64,000 bases of DNA from CAYULW01 sp964445815. Its GTDB lineage: Bacteria; Bacteroidota; Bacteroidia; Flavobacteriales_E; Vicingaceae. The stretch's first letter is position 1, and every line of letters starts with the position of its first letter. This document shows, in pieces, positions 16,923-25,561 of this stretch. The DNA lies in contig CAYULW010000003.1 of the NCBI GenBank assembly GCA_964445815.1, positions 558,001 through 622,000 of the forward strand, written 5' to 3'. The notes under the pieces are model-generated. The model was not told where the DNA came from. It searched no databases and worked only from the letters and a program-made list of their open reading frames with translations. Position numbers and translations under genes: made by a program.

Positions 16923-17009
16923 TACCTTTGTACCTACAAGAGGTAGTAGACTTGTAGATTGGTTAGTAATTGAAGCAAAAAGCCCCCCAAATTTGGGAGG
17001 CTTTTTGTT
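16923..17009 (+). ncRNA. Candidate small RNA divergent from the fad operon
   Basis: A TACCTTTG box (16923-16930) matches the Bacteroidota -7 element on the plus strand. No open frame follows. About 70 nt further on is a strong hairpin with a T-run. Between them CTACAAG (16934-16940) pairs with CTTGTAG (16951-16957) around a 10-nt loop, so the predicted transcript would be one stem-loop, a single-stranded A/G/U-rich linker and a terminator. The -33 region coincides with the MarR palindrome and lacks a clear TTG. Equally possible is that this is only an intergenic spacer with the fadD terminator. Confidence 0.35.
16977..17009. terminator. Bidirectional terminator downstream of the acyl-CoA ligase gene
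   Basis: AAAAAGCC..CCCAAATTTGGG..GGCTTTTTG forms an inverted repeat with one mismatched pair. It ends the minus-strand acyl-CoA ligase gene and would also stop any plus-strand transcript that starts near 16937. Confidence 0.82.
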
Positions 17010-17027
17010 TTTAGTGTTATTTGAACT

Positions 17028-18788
17028 TTATCCTCTGTAACAGTTTTCTATATCATCTTTATAGTTAGACATAATAATTCTTCTTTTGACTTTCATTGTT
17101 GGTGTCATTTCTCCAGTATCAACTCCCCAAACACTTCCCGCTAGAATTATCTTTTTCACCTGCTCATACTGAGCAAAGTTTTGATTGTATTTCTCAACTT
17201 CTTTCATGATTCGATCATGAACTCTCTGGTTTTTAATAACTTCTTTATCATTAGGGTAGTCAATTCCTTTTCTATTGCACCATTCTTTTAAAAACTCAAA
17301 TGCAGGTTGGATGATTGCTGATGGGTGTTTTTCACCTTCTCCGATCACCATGATTTGTTCAATGAAGTTGGATTCTTTCATTTTATTTTCCAGAAGTTGC
17401 GGGGCAATATACTTTCCACCTGAGGTTTTGAAAGTTTCTTTTTTACGTCCTGTAATTTTCAAGTATTGGTCTTCTACCATTTCTCCTAAGTCTCCTGTCT
17501 TAAACCATCCATCTTCAGTAAATACCTCTTTTGTTGCATCTGGTTTTTTATAATACCCCATCATCACATTAGGTCCTTTAACTTCTATCTCTCCATCACT
17601 TGCAAGTCGCACCTCAACATCTCTCAACGGACGTCCAACCGTCCCGATCCGAACACCATCATTTTCTTCAGCGTTTACTGAAATCACAGGAGAGGTTTCA
17701 GTAAGTCCATAGCCTTCCATTACCGGAATATTAGCGGCAAGAAATACTCTTGCAAGTCGAGGTTGTAATGCAGCAGCCCCTGAGGCAACAGCTTTTGTAT
17801 TTCCCCCTAAGGCTTCACGCCATTTGCTGAATATGATCTTATTTGCTAGCTTCAATTGGAATTCATACCATGCTCCATTTTTACCATGCAATTCATAACG
17901 TTGACCAAGACCTAATGCCCAGAAAAAGAGAGCTCTCTTTATACCAGTCAATTCCGCACCTTTGGCCACAATTTTGTCATACACTTTCTCAAGTAAGCGT
18001 GGCACTGCAGTAAACACATCAGGTGAAACTTCCCTAAGATTATCTCCTATGGTATCAAGAGATTCAGCATAATAGATGGAAGTTCCCACGTAGATATATA
18101 AATAGGTGACCATTCGCTCATAAACATGACAGAGAGGTAAAAAACTTAAGGATTTAGAGTTTTGATCAACAGGTAACCTTTCTCTTGAAGCTACTGCATT
18201 AGAGACGAGGTTTTTGTGAGACAACATGACACCTTTAGGACGTCCTGTTGTACCTGAGGTGTAGATTAATGTAGCTAAATCATCCTCTTTTATCTCATCC
18301 ATTATGCTTTGTAAAGACGCATCATCTTTGCCTTCTCCCAAGGTTTTAATGACTGTCCAGTTTTGAGCATTAGATAAATTATCAATCGAATAGATTTCGG
18401 ATAGAGTAGGGATATTTTCTATCACAGAATTGACCTTGGAATAAAGTTCTTCATCTGAAACAAAACAAAGTTTTGCTTCAGCATCGTTGAGAATGTATTC
18501 ATAATCTTCTTCTGTAATTGTTGGGTAAATAGGCACATTGATCATGCCCGCCATACAGATTCCCAAGTCAATGATGTGCCATTCAGGCCTGTTGTTTGAA
18601 ATAAGGCCGACTTTATCGCCGGGTTTTAAACCTTTAGCTAAAAGGCCATGAGCGAACAATTTAGCTTGATCAATGAATGACTGTGTTGAAATTGGTTCCC
18701 ATTTCCCATTTACCTTTGCGGTAATTGAATCGCTTTTGGGATAATTGTTTAATTGGTGAAAATGTAAATCAAAAATACGTTTGACCAT
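17028..18788 (-). CDS. Long-chain acyl-CoA synthetase (AMP-binding family)
   Basis: Activates fatty acids to acyl-CoA with ATP, feeding beta-oxidation or lipid synthesis. The 586-residue product has the P-loop LIYTSGTTGRPKGVMLSH near residues 178-195, GYGLTETSPV near 360, and GWFKTGDLG near 438, then ITGRKKETFKTSGGKYIAP, which contains the conserved Arg and Lys of the C-terminal lid. The length and the FKTSGGKYIAP form fit the bacterial FadD15-like subgroup. It has its own terminator and no operator copy upstream, so it is close to the fad operon but a separate transcription unit. Chain length preference cannot be seen. Confidence 0.94.
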   Translation of the reverse strand: MVKRIFDLHFHQLNNYPKSDSITAKVNGKWEPISTQSFIDQAKLFAHGLLAKGLKPGDKVGLISNNRPEWHIIDLGICMAGMINVPIYPTITEEDYEYILNDAEAKLCFVSDEELYSKVNSVIENIPTLSEIYSIDNLSNAQNWTVIKTLGEGKDDASLQSIMDEIKEDDLATLIYTSGTTGRPKGVMLSHKNLVSNAVASRERLPVDQNSKSLSFLPLCHVYERMVTYLYIYVGTSIYYAESLDTIGDNLREVSPDVFTAVPRLLEKVYDKIVAKGAELTGIKRALFFWALGLGQRYELHGKNGAWYEFQLKLANKIIFSKWREALGGNTKAVASGAAALQPRLARVFLAANIPVMEGYGLTETSPVISVNAEENDGVRIGTVGRPLRDVEVRLASDGEIEVKGPNVMMGYYKKPDATKEVFTEDGWFKTGDLGEMVEDQYLKITGRKKETFKTSGGKYIAPQLLENKMKESNFIEQIMVIGEGEKHPSAIIQPAFEFLKEWCNRKGIDYPNDKEVIKNQRVHDRIMKEVEKYNQNFAQYEQVKKIILAGSVWGVDTGEMTPTMKVKRRIIMSNYKDDIENCYRG

Positions 18789-18859
18789 ATGTCTTAGTTT
18801 TGTATAAATATAAAACTATTTAATAAGATAATCCATTTGGAAAGTTAAAGCCATCCTCA

Positions 18860-19363
18860 ATGAAAGATAAAAATTACTGGATAAATCATCTTAATCTTCT
18901 TCCACACCCTGAAGGAGGATATTATAAGGAAATGTATCGATCAAATGTTGAAGTTCAACCTGATCAATTACCATATAAGTCGGATGACAGTCGAAACCTG
19001 ATGACTTCTATTTATTTTCTTTTGGATGATGATAATTATTCTGCTTTTCATAGAATTAAGTCGGATGAATTGTGGTTTTATCATGGAGGAGACACTTTGG
19101 TTATTCATTCTATTTCTCCCAATGGAGATTATCGGAAAAGACATCTGGGAAACGGTTCTAAATCCATGGAGAGCTTAAGTATAACAATAAATGCAGGAGA
19201 TTGGTTTGCTTCAGAGGTTTTGAATCAATCGGGTTTCGTACTTGTCTCTTGTGTTGTTTCACCAGGCTTTGATTTTAATGACTTTGAGTTGGCTGATATT
19301 AAATTGGCCAATGATTATCCACAACATCAAAGTATAATAAAGCGTCTATTGGTTAGACAATAA
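18860..19363 (+). CDS. Cupin DUF985-family protein
   Basis: A 167-residue cytoplasmic protein with one cupin barrel. It starts with the family signature YWINHLNLLPHPEGGYYKEMYRS; the barrel has IYFLLDDDNYSAFHRIKSDELWFYHGGDTLVIHSI and a late NAGDWFASEVL strand. This is the pattern of DUF985 proteins, which are related to nucleotide-sugar epimerase-like cupins. Their biochemical role is unknown; some have been suggested to bind nucleotide sugars. It faces away from the acyl-CoA ligase gene across 71 bp and is followed by the siaB-like gene after 39 nt. Confidence 0.85.
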   Translation: MKDKNYWINHLNLLPHPEGGYYKEMYRSNVEVQPDQLPYKSDDSRNLMTSIYFLLDDDNYSAFHRIKSDELWFYHGGDTLVIHSISPNGDYRKRHLGNGSKSMESLSITINAGDWFASEVLNQSGFVLVSCVVSPGFDFNDFELADIKLANDYPQHQSIIKRLLVRQ

Positions 19364-19402
19364 AATATTACTTAATTTCATCATTAATTTTAATCCTATT
19401 TG

Positions 19403-19939
19403 ATGATATCTGAGAATTTGAGTCATGATGATATTTTTGGTCATCTACTATCTGAACAAGGAACATTCATGTCATATTGGGGGCCTTTAGAACATTCAAT
19501 GTCTGATAATATACTCGTCATGCTTGAGGTGTTCCTTAAAAATCAAACAGAACTGAATTCGGATAAGAAATTTAAGAGTCTTTTCTCATCATGTGTAGAG
19601 CTACTGCAAAATATTTCAGATTACAATCAAAAGGCAGGAGACGAATTGGATTCAAGTTGTTTTCTTGAAATAAGAGCATTAAATGATAAGGTTCTTGTCC
19701 AGACAAGAAATAACATTATTGAGAAGGATGTTGAAAGCATCAAGGAGAAATTTCAGATCCTTTTTAGTATGGATGAAAACTTGTTAGAGGAGAGTCATAA
19801 ACATGCTCTTTTAAATGGTGAGAGTCTTGGGTTAATCATGCTTAGGAGAGTTGAGGACTCTGACTTTGAATGGAACATTGATCAAGATAAGAATAACAAA
19901 TACTGGCTAAGCCTTAAATTTAGTTTGAACTATGGATAA
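19403..19939 (+). CDS. SiaB-family protein kinase (DUF6272)
   Basis: In Pseudomonas, SiaB is a kinase that phosphorylates the small protein SiaC, while a SpoIIE-type phosphatase reverses this; the switch controls c-di-GMP and aggregation. This 178-residue protein has the SiaB outline: an N-terminal segment FMSYWGPLEHSMSDNILVMLEVFL, a CVELLQNISDYNQKAGD helix carrying the N-box-like Asn of a GHKL fold, and a late HALLNGESLGLIMLRRV segment. I chose the ATG at 19403 over the TTG immediately before it. It overlaps the next gene, a SiaC homologue, by 8 nt, which supports the assignment strongly. No cyclase or phosphatase lies directly beside them. Confidence 0.85.
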   Translation: MISENLSHDDIFGHLLSEQGTFMSYWGPLEHSMSDNILVMLEVFLKNQTELNSDKKFKSLFSSCVELLQNISDYNQKAGDELDSSCFLEIRALNDKVLVQTRNNIIEKDVESIKEKFQILFSMDENLLEESHKHALLNGESLGLIMLRRVEDSDFEWNIDQDKNNKYWLSLKFSLNYG

Positions 19940-20306
19940 TCTTCACATCGAACCTTATTTACAAACTCCTGAAATCAACTTTAATGCAGAGACAGGAGCC
20001 TTACTACTTAGCGGAAAATCGTACCCTTCTGATGCTGTTGAATTTTACAATCCAATTATTCAATGGGTTAATGAATATGTTAAACATCCGGCTTCAAAAA
20101 CCGAATTGATTTGTGAGATTGAGTACCTTAATTCTGCATCTCAAAAGCAATTGGTTGAGCTTATCTTTGCCTTTAAAGCTCTTTCGGATAAGGGAGAAGA
20201 TTTTAAGGTACATTGGAAGTATGAGGAAGGAGATGATGACATTAAGTCTGTTGGAGAACTTATTCAAGTAGAGTTAGAACTGCCTTTCACTTTTGAAGAA
20301 ATCTAG
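19932..20306 (+). CDS. SiaC-family regulatory phosphoprotein (DUF1987)
   Basis: Small regulatory protein of 124 residues whose phosphorylation state decides binding to a partner. It has the family core SYPSDAVEFYNPIIQWVNEYV and IEYLNSASQKQLVELIFAFKAL. In the P. aeruginosa protein the phosphorylated residue is Thr68, within a YxNTSS segment; here the corresponding segment reads YLNSAS with Ser at position 68, a conservative change that could still be phosphorylated. It overlaps its kinase gene by 8 nt. Its TAG stop falls on a CTAG shared with the convergent amidohydrolase gene. Partner protein in this organism is unknown. Confidence 0.88.
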   Translation: MDNLHIEPYLQTPEINFNAETGALLLSGKSYPSDAVEFYNPIIQWVNEYVKHPASKTELICEIEYLNSASQKQLVELIFAFKALSDKGEDFKVHWKYEEGDDDIKSVGELIQVELELPFTFEEI

Positions 20307-21940
20307 TTTTTTTCAAAAACTGCTTCTCCATCTATAAATGTAGATAGTACACTTGCTTTTAGAATTTCTCTATCATCACATTGGATTAAATCGGTATCCA
20401 TAATGATGAAGTCAGCAGATTTACCTTCTTCTAAAGAACCTTTTTTTTCTTCTTCAAAGTTGGATATAGCGGCCCATATTGTCATTCCCTTAAGTGCTTC
20501 TTTTCTAGTTAGCTTATTTTTAATTTGAAAGCCATCTTCAGGCTGCATTTTTACGTCTTTGCGAACACAAGCGGCAAAAAAGGTTTTTAGAGGATCAATA
20601 TCTTCTATAGGGAAGTCAGTTCCGAGTGCTAATAAACCATTTTGACTTAATAAATCTTTATAACAATAAGCATGCTCAATGCGTTCACTTCCCAATCGAT
20701 CCGCTGCCCAATACATATCAGAGGTAGCATGAGTAGGTTGTACAGAAGGAATAATGGTGAACTGCCGATATTTTTTCATGTCATCAGGGTGAACGATCTG
20801 ACTGTGCTCTATACGCCACCTTTTATCATTCATACCTCCCAATACTGAGCCATAAATATCTAAGATCAATCGATTTGCAGCATCACCAATACAGTGTGTG
20901 TTCATTTGAAACCCTGCTTCATAAAGTGCTTTTGCTTCTGAAGCGAAATAATTACTATCATTCAGAAAGAGTCCTGAGTGTTTCTTATCGTCATGATATG
21001 GTTCTAAGAGTTTAGCACCTCTGGATCCTAATGCTCCATCAGCAAAATATTTAAAAGATCTAATGCTCAATTGATCTGTTAAGTACGGTCCATTCTTTAG
21101 GAACTCATTCTTATTCTCTTGTGTTGGCATAAGCATGCCATAGATCTTCATTTTTAGTTCACCGGATTGATGCAAGTCGTTTATTGCATGAACCATTTCA
21201 TTTTCAAGCATAGCATCATCAACGGTGGTGAGTCCCTTCTTAAAACACATGTCTTGTGCCTTGAGTAATGCTCTTTTCATTTGTGCTTTGGTCAATTCAG
21301 GAATGGCCTTTTGCACAGTATCTATTGCATTATCTATCAGAAGACCGGTTAGCTTTCCATTCAATTTTTGATAAACACCTCCGTTTATCTTTGATTGGGT
21401 TGTGATACCTGCCAGATCTAAGGCTTTTTGATTGGCAATTGCAGCATGACCATCAATTCTTCTAAGTAAAACAGGACGCTCAGGAAACAGACTGTCCAAT
21501 TTACTTTTGTTTGGCATCTCTGTATTCGTCCAATCGTTTTGATCCCATCCTCTACCTTTGATCCATTCGTCTGAATTTGATTTGCTGAACTTTAAGGTTC
21601 TTTCAATGACTTCTTCCCAGCTCTTGGTACCAACAAGGTCTACTTCATAAAACGTGTGACCATACCATAAAAAATGGCAATGTGCATCAATAAGGCCTGG
21701 ATAAATAAAGTTGTTGCGCGCATCAATTACTTCTTTAGCAGCATATCGGTTTTTTAACTCATTGTTTGGTCCAATATCTATCACCTTCCCATCTTTAATC
21801 GCCATTGCTTCTTCAACATCAAAAGACTGGTTGACAGTATAGATTTTTGCATTATGGATCAATAGGTCTGCTTCTTCGGTATAATAGCACGCGTTCATAA
21901 ATAGTACTGTTGCTAGTAGATAAATAACTCTAAGGGACAT
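20303..21940 (-). CDS. Exported amidohydrolase (YtcJ-like), lipoprotein
   Basis: A 545-residue metal-dependent amidohydrolase. An N-terminal hydrophobic stretch ends in LFMNAC (Cys18), a lipobox, so it is probably anchored in the envelope, whereas most YtcJ-like enzymes are cytoplasmic. The hydrolase domain shows YPGLIDAHCHFLWYG (metal-binding HxH), the EHSQIVHPDD segment with a metal His, and ALGTDFPIEDIDPL with a catalytic-type Asp near the end. LKGMTIWAAISNFEEEKKGSLEEGKSADFIIMD is the typical closing segment. Substrates of this family are N-acyl amides or cyclic ureides and cannot be told here. It follows the polytopic membrane gene with an 11-nt overlap, so both are probably in one operon. 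Confidence 0.88.
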   Translation of the reverse strand: MSLRVIYLLATVLFMNACYYTEEADLLIHNAKIYTVNQSFDVEEAMAIKDGKVIDIGPNNELKNRYAAKEVIDARNNFIYPGLIDAHCHFLWYGHTFYEVDLVGTKSWEEVIERTLKFSKSNSDEWIKGRGWDQNDWTNTEMPNKSKLDSLFPERPVLLRRIDGHAAIANQKALDLAGITTQSKINGGVYQKLNGKLTGLLIDNAIDTVQKAIPELTKAQMKRALLKAQDMCFKKGLTTVDDAMLENEMVHAINDLHQSGELKMKIYGMLMPTQENKNEFLKNGPYLTDQLSIRSFKYFADGALGSRGAKLLEPYHDDKKHSGLFLNDSNYFASEAKALYEAGFQMNTHCIGDAANRLILDIYGSVLGGMNDKRWRIEHSQIVHPDDMKKYRQFTIIPSVQPTHATSDMYWAADRLGSERIEHAYCYKDLLSQNGLLALGTDFPIEDIDPLKTFFAACVRKDVKMQPEDGFQIKNKLTRKEALKGMTIWAAISNFEEEKKGSLEEGKSADFIIMDTDLIQCDDREILKASVLSTFIDGEAVFEKN

Positions 21941-23216
21941 TTTTAAATGATTTGTGAATTCTTAGTTTTTCAAAATTTATGAAGCTAAAAATTAAGATAA
22001 ACAGAAAGGGCAATATTATACTTTTATATCTTACTAAAGCACCTAAAATAGGTGTAGAGAGTCCTATCACTAACAGGTAGTAAACACAAAAAATAACGAT
22101 AGAGTATATAATTGTAGAATTGGTAATATGCTTTTTTCGATAGATTAAAGCGATACAAATAAGAGCATAGAAAAGAAAGTTTTCCAAAGCACAAAGTACA
22201 TAAAACGGGCTCTTCAAAGTAAAAGGATTTGGACGGATAAATATGTTTAAAAAAGCATCTGGTAGATAATGGATTAGATCATTAGCATCTGTTATGTAAC
22301 TTTTGCTAATGAGACTGCCCGCCTCAGTTTTTATACCAAGCTCAAGCAAGGCGTTGTGTTTTAAGACGATGTTTTCAATTATCTTTTCTCCAATTAAAAG
22401 CCAAGCTAATACAATAAAGGTTATTTGGCTAAGTGCAAATGCCTGTCCTTTTTTAAGAGAGTTTACTTGCTTAAGCATCAGGAAGAAAACTACCGGGAGA
22501 AAACAAAGTATAAAGTAAGTTTTGATCATCAGAAGACCGGAAAGCATTAAAAATACTATGAGGCCTTTTTTTAGATTAAACGGGTTAAAAACTTGTCTCA
22601 AATTATTTAAGAAATAGCCAAGTAAAAAGATGACAATTGCTTCCTTGAGCATACCCGATGTCCAAAAATTAAAACTGGGAAATAAAAAGAGCACAAGGAG
22701 ATAAAAACCGGGTATGGCGCTAGTCTTTCTAAAGAAGTCAAATAACTGGTAGCTTCCCAAAAAAGAAAGAAATGCAAAAAATATAACGTGGAAGTGAATG
22801 TTTCCGAAACTTAGGAACATTAACAGGAATTGAAGTCTAATGATAAAAGGATTATCATTAAACAGGTCCTTGTTGCTTCTGTCCCAGTGTTGAGTTTTTA
22901 TTTTAGCCTCTTCAAAAAGCGGGTCTTCATTATTGAAAAAGGTCAGTATAAAGAGATTGGGTTTGTCCTTGGTTGTTTCGTAGAGAATTGCTGCATCATC
23001 GTAGTATTTATAAATATCGGACTGAGACCTTTCTTTGTACACATATGTGTAAGTGGCCCATAAACCATAAGCGAATAGGACTTTGATTAAGAATAGTATC
23101 AGAAGTTGCTTAGTGCTTATGTTGAAAGAATTCTTAGCTAACTTGTACTTAATAAAAGCAAGAATAACACTGATGAGTAAAACAATTGAAAGGAGTTCCA
23201 ATAACATAAAAATCAA
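21930..23216 (-). CDS. Polytopic membrane protein, possible GT-C/O-antigen-polymerase-like
   Basis: A 428-residue integral membrane protein with about ten hydrophobic segments and one large hydrophilic loop after the second segment (residues 55-115, with a KYYDDAAILYETTKD stretch and NNEDPLFEEAK). Late in the sequence LGALVRYKSIILPFLFIL has the Arg-Tyr-Lys then Pro pattern seen in GT-C glycosyltransferases and O-antigen polymerase-like proteins of Bacteroidota. I do not recognise a family with certainty. It starts the two-gene operon with the amidohydrolase. A membrane transferase acting on a lipid-linked substrate is the most reasonable guess, and a weak one. Confidence 0.68.
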   Translation of the reverse strand: MIFMLLELLSIVLLISVILAFIKYKLAKNSFNISTKQLLILFLIKVLFAYGLWATYTYVYKERSQSDIYKYYDDAAILYETTKDKPNLFILTFFNNEDPLFEEAKIKTQHWDRSNKDLFNDNPFIIRLQFLLMFLSFGNIHFHVIFFAFLSFLGSYQLFDFFRKTSAIPGFYLLVLFLFPSFNFWTSGMLKEAIVIFLLGYFLNNLRQVFNPFNLKKGLIVFLMLSGLLMIKTYFILCFLPVVFFLMLKQVNSLKKGQAFALSQITFIVLAWLLIGEKIIENIVLKHNALLELGIKTEAGSLISKSYITDANDLIHYLPDAFLNIFIRPNPFTLKSPFYVLCALENFLFYALICIALIYRKKHITNSTIIYSIVIFCVYYLLVIGLSTPILGALVRYKSIILPFLFILIFSFINFEKLRIHKSFKNVP

Positions 23217-23286
23217 ATGTAAATTTTTCTAATAAAATCTTATTCACAAAATGGTATTCTTAGAGGGATTACCCTGCTAATATTTT

Positions 23287-23294
23287 TACTTTTG
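23287..23294 (+). promoter_or_regulatory. Probable -7 element of purL
   Basis: TACTTTTG matches TAnnTTTG and lies 26 nt before the purL ATG at 23321, giving a leader of about 20 nt. No good TTG is visible at the -33 distance. Confidence 0.45.
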
Positions 23295-23320
23295 CAGCTC
23301 AAAACTTATCTTAATCTGCA

Positions 23321-25561
23321 ATGGATCATAACTCACAATCTATAGAAGTAACAGTTGAAACTGCTAAGGAATTAGGTTTGCTGCCGGAAGAATTTGAACA
23401 AATCAAATCTATTCTTGGGAGAACCCCCAATTTTACGGAATTGAGTATTTATTCTGTCATGTGGTCAGAGCATTGTTCGTACAAAAATTCCATTAAGTGG
23501 TTAAAAACTTTGCCTAAAGATGGTCCACACATGTTGGCAAAAGCAGGAGAAGAAAATGCAGGTTTGGTGGATATCGGAGATGGTTTAGCCTGTTGTTTTA
23601 AGATAGAATCACACAATCACCCATCGGCTCTAGAGCCATACCAAGGAGCAGCAACCGGTGTCGGAGGAATTAATCGCGACATATTTACCATGGGAGCACG
23701 TCCTGTGGCACAGCTTAACTCTTTACGTTTTGGTAAAATTGAATCAGATCGAACCAAGTGGCTATTGAAAGGTGTTGTGAAAGGCATTGGAGATTATGGG
23801 AATTCATTTGGAATACCTGTAGTTGGAGGTGAAGTTTTTTTTGATGAATGTTACGAAACAAACCCCTTAGTGAATGCCATGTCGGCGGGGATCATGAAGT
23901 CTGACAAAATGATCTCAGCCACTTCTTATGGTTTAGGGAATCCCGTATTTATAGTTGGCTCATCAACCGGAAAAGATGGAATTCATGGAGCTGCTTTTGC
24001 TTCTAAGGATATTTCTGAGGACTCTATGAATGATTTGCCGGCTGTTCAGGTTGGCGATCCTTTTCAGGAAAAACTCTTATTAGAAGCTACTTTAGAATTG
24101 GCAGAAACAGATGCCATTATTGGTATGCAGGACATGGGTGCTGCGGGAATTACCTGTTCAACCTCAGAGATGAGTGGGAAAGAAGGTTTTGGAATGCGCA
24201 TTAATTTGGATAAGGTGCCAACTCGACAAGAAGGGATGAAACCTTTTGAAATATTACTGTCAGAGTCTCAAGAAAGAATGTTGGTGGTGGTCAAAAAAGG
24301 AAGAGAGGCAGAGGTTGAAGCCATTTTTGACAAGTGGGATTTAAACTGCAAACAGATTGGAGAGGTTACAGAAGGGGGAAGACTAGAGTATTTTATGGGA
24401 GGAGAAAAAGTAGCTGACGTTCCTGCAGAATCTTTAATTCTTGGAGGAGGAGCACCGGTTTACGAAAGAGAGTACAAAGAGCCAAAGTATTTTTCTGAAA
24501 ATCAAAAATTTAATATTGATTCTGTCAAAGAACCTGAAGACTTAAAAGCAGTTGCAGATTATTTAATTGCTCATCCCAATATTGCTTCTAAGCGATGGGT
24601 GATTGAGCAATACGATAGCATGGTAGGCACAGTGAATATGAGTACCAATAGGCCAACGGATGCCGGTATCGTTAATTTGAAAGGAATCAATAAAGCCCTT
24701 GCATTTACAGTAGATTGTAATGCCAGATATGTACATGCTGATCCTGAAAAGGGCTGTTCCATTGCGGTGGCTGAAGCAGCTCGAAATATTGTTTGTTCAG
24801 GTGGAGAGCCTTCAGCAATAACGAACTGCTTGAATTTCGGTAATCCGTATAACCCTGAAGTGTATTGGCAGTTCGTAGGTGCAATTAATGGGATGAGAAA
24901 AGCCTGTGAACAGTTCAAAACGCCTGTTACGGGTGGGAATGTTAGTTTTTACAATCAATCCATGCAAAAAGGTGTAGATGTTCCTGTCTTCCCGACTCCT
25001 ACTATTGGTATGATGGGAATTGTTACTGACAAATCATTTATTACTTCTCTTGCTTTTCAGAATGAAGGAGATTTGATTTATCTGATTGGGGCATCAAGAA
25101 ATGACATCAATTCATCTGAGTACCTTTATGCTTATCATGGTGTGAAGCATTCTCCTGCTCCACATTTTGATCTCAATGAAGAAGAAGCTCTTCAGCACAC
25201 TATTAAACGCTTGATCCAAGAAAAGGCAGTTAATTCGGCACATGATTGTGCAGATGGTGGGCTGTTTATTACTCTCTTAGAATCATCTATGTCAAATGAA
25301 CTAGGTTTTACCATTGAAACGGATGCCAATTATAGAAAAGATGCCTTTTTATTTGGAGAAGCTCAAAGCCGTGTGGTTGTTTCTGTTTCTAAAGAGAAAG
25401 AAGAGGAATTTGTCGAACTCATGTCAACCTCTGAAGTGACATTCTCACTTTTAGGAGAAATAGGAGGTAAGGAGATGATGATAGATGGAGAAAGCTTCGG
25501 TTTGGTTTCTGAAGCGAAAGAAACATTTGATACCGCTTTGGCCAAATACCTTATGAATTAG
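23321..25561 (+). CDS. purL: Phosphoribosylformylglycinamidine synthase subunit PurL (small type)
   Basis: Fourth step of purine synthesis: ATP-dependent conversion of FGAR to FGAM, with ammonia from PurQ. The 746-residue length is that of the small PurL that works with separate PurS and PurQ, not the 1200-1300-residue fused form. Visible motifs include SVMWSEHCSYKNS near residue 45, FKIESHNHPSALEPYQGAATGVGG near 88-111, VGGEVFFDECY, MQDMGAAGITCSTSEM near 270, and in the second half NCLNFGNPYNPEVYWQ and TGGNVSFYNQ, marks of the two AIR-synthase-like repeats. No purS or purQ is beside it. It ends 4 nt into the convergent TPR-like gene. Confidence 0.96.
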   Translation: MDHNSQSIEVTVETAKELGLLPEEFEQIKSILGRTPNFTELSIYSVMWSEHCSYKNSIKWLKTLPKDGPHMLAKAGEENAGLVDIGDGLACCFKIESHNHPSALEPYQGAATGVGGINRDIFTMGARPVAQLNSLRFGKIESDRTKWLLKGVVKGIGDYGNSFGIPVVGGEVFFDECYETNPLVNAMSAGIMKSDKMISATSYGLGNPVFIVGSSTGKDGIHGAAFASKDISEDSMNDLPAVQVGDPFQEKLLLEATLELAETDAIIGMQDMGAAGITCSTSEMSGKEGFGMRINLDKVPTRQEGMKPFEILLSESQERMLVVVKKGREAEVEAIFDKWDLNCKQIGEVTEGGRLEYFMGGEKVADVPAESLILGGGAPVYEREYKEPKYFSENQKFNIDSVKEPEDLKAVADYLIAHPNIASKRWVIEQYDSMVGTVNMSTNRPTDAGIVNLKGINKALAFTVDCNARYVHADPEKGCSIAVAEAARNIVCSGGEPSAITNCLNFGNPYNPEVYWQFVGAINGMRKACEQFKTPVTGGNVSFYNQSMQKGVDVPVFPTPTIGMMGIVTDKSFITSLAFQNEGDLIYLIGASRNDINSSEYLYAYHGVKHSPAPHFDLNEEEALQHTIKRLIQEKAVNSAHDCADGGLFITLLESSMSNELGFTIETDANYRKDAFLFGEAQSRVVVSVSKEKEEEFVELMSTSEVTFSLLGEIGGKEMMIDGESFGLVSEAKETFDTALAKYLMN

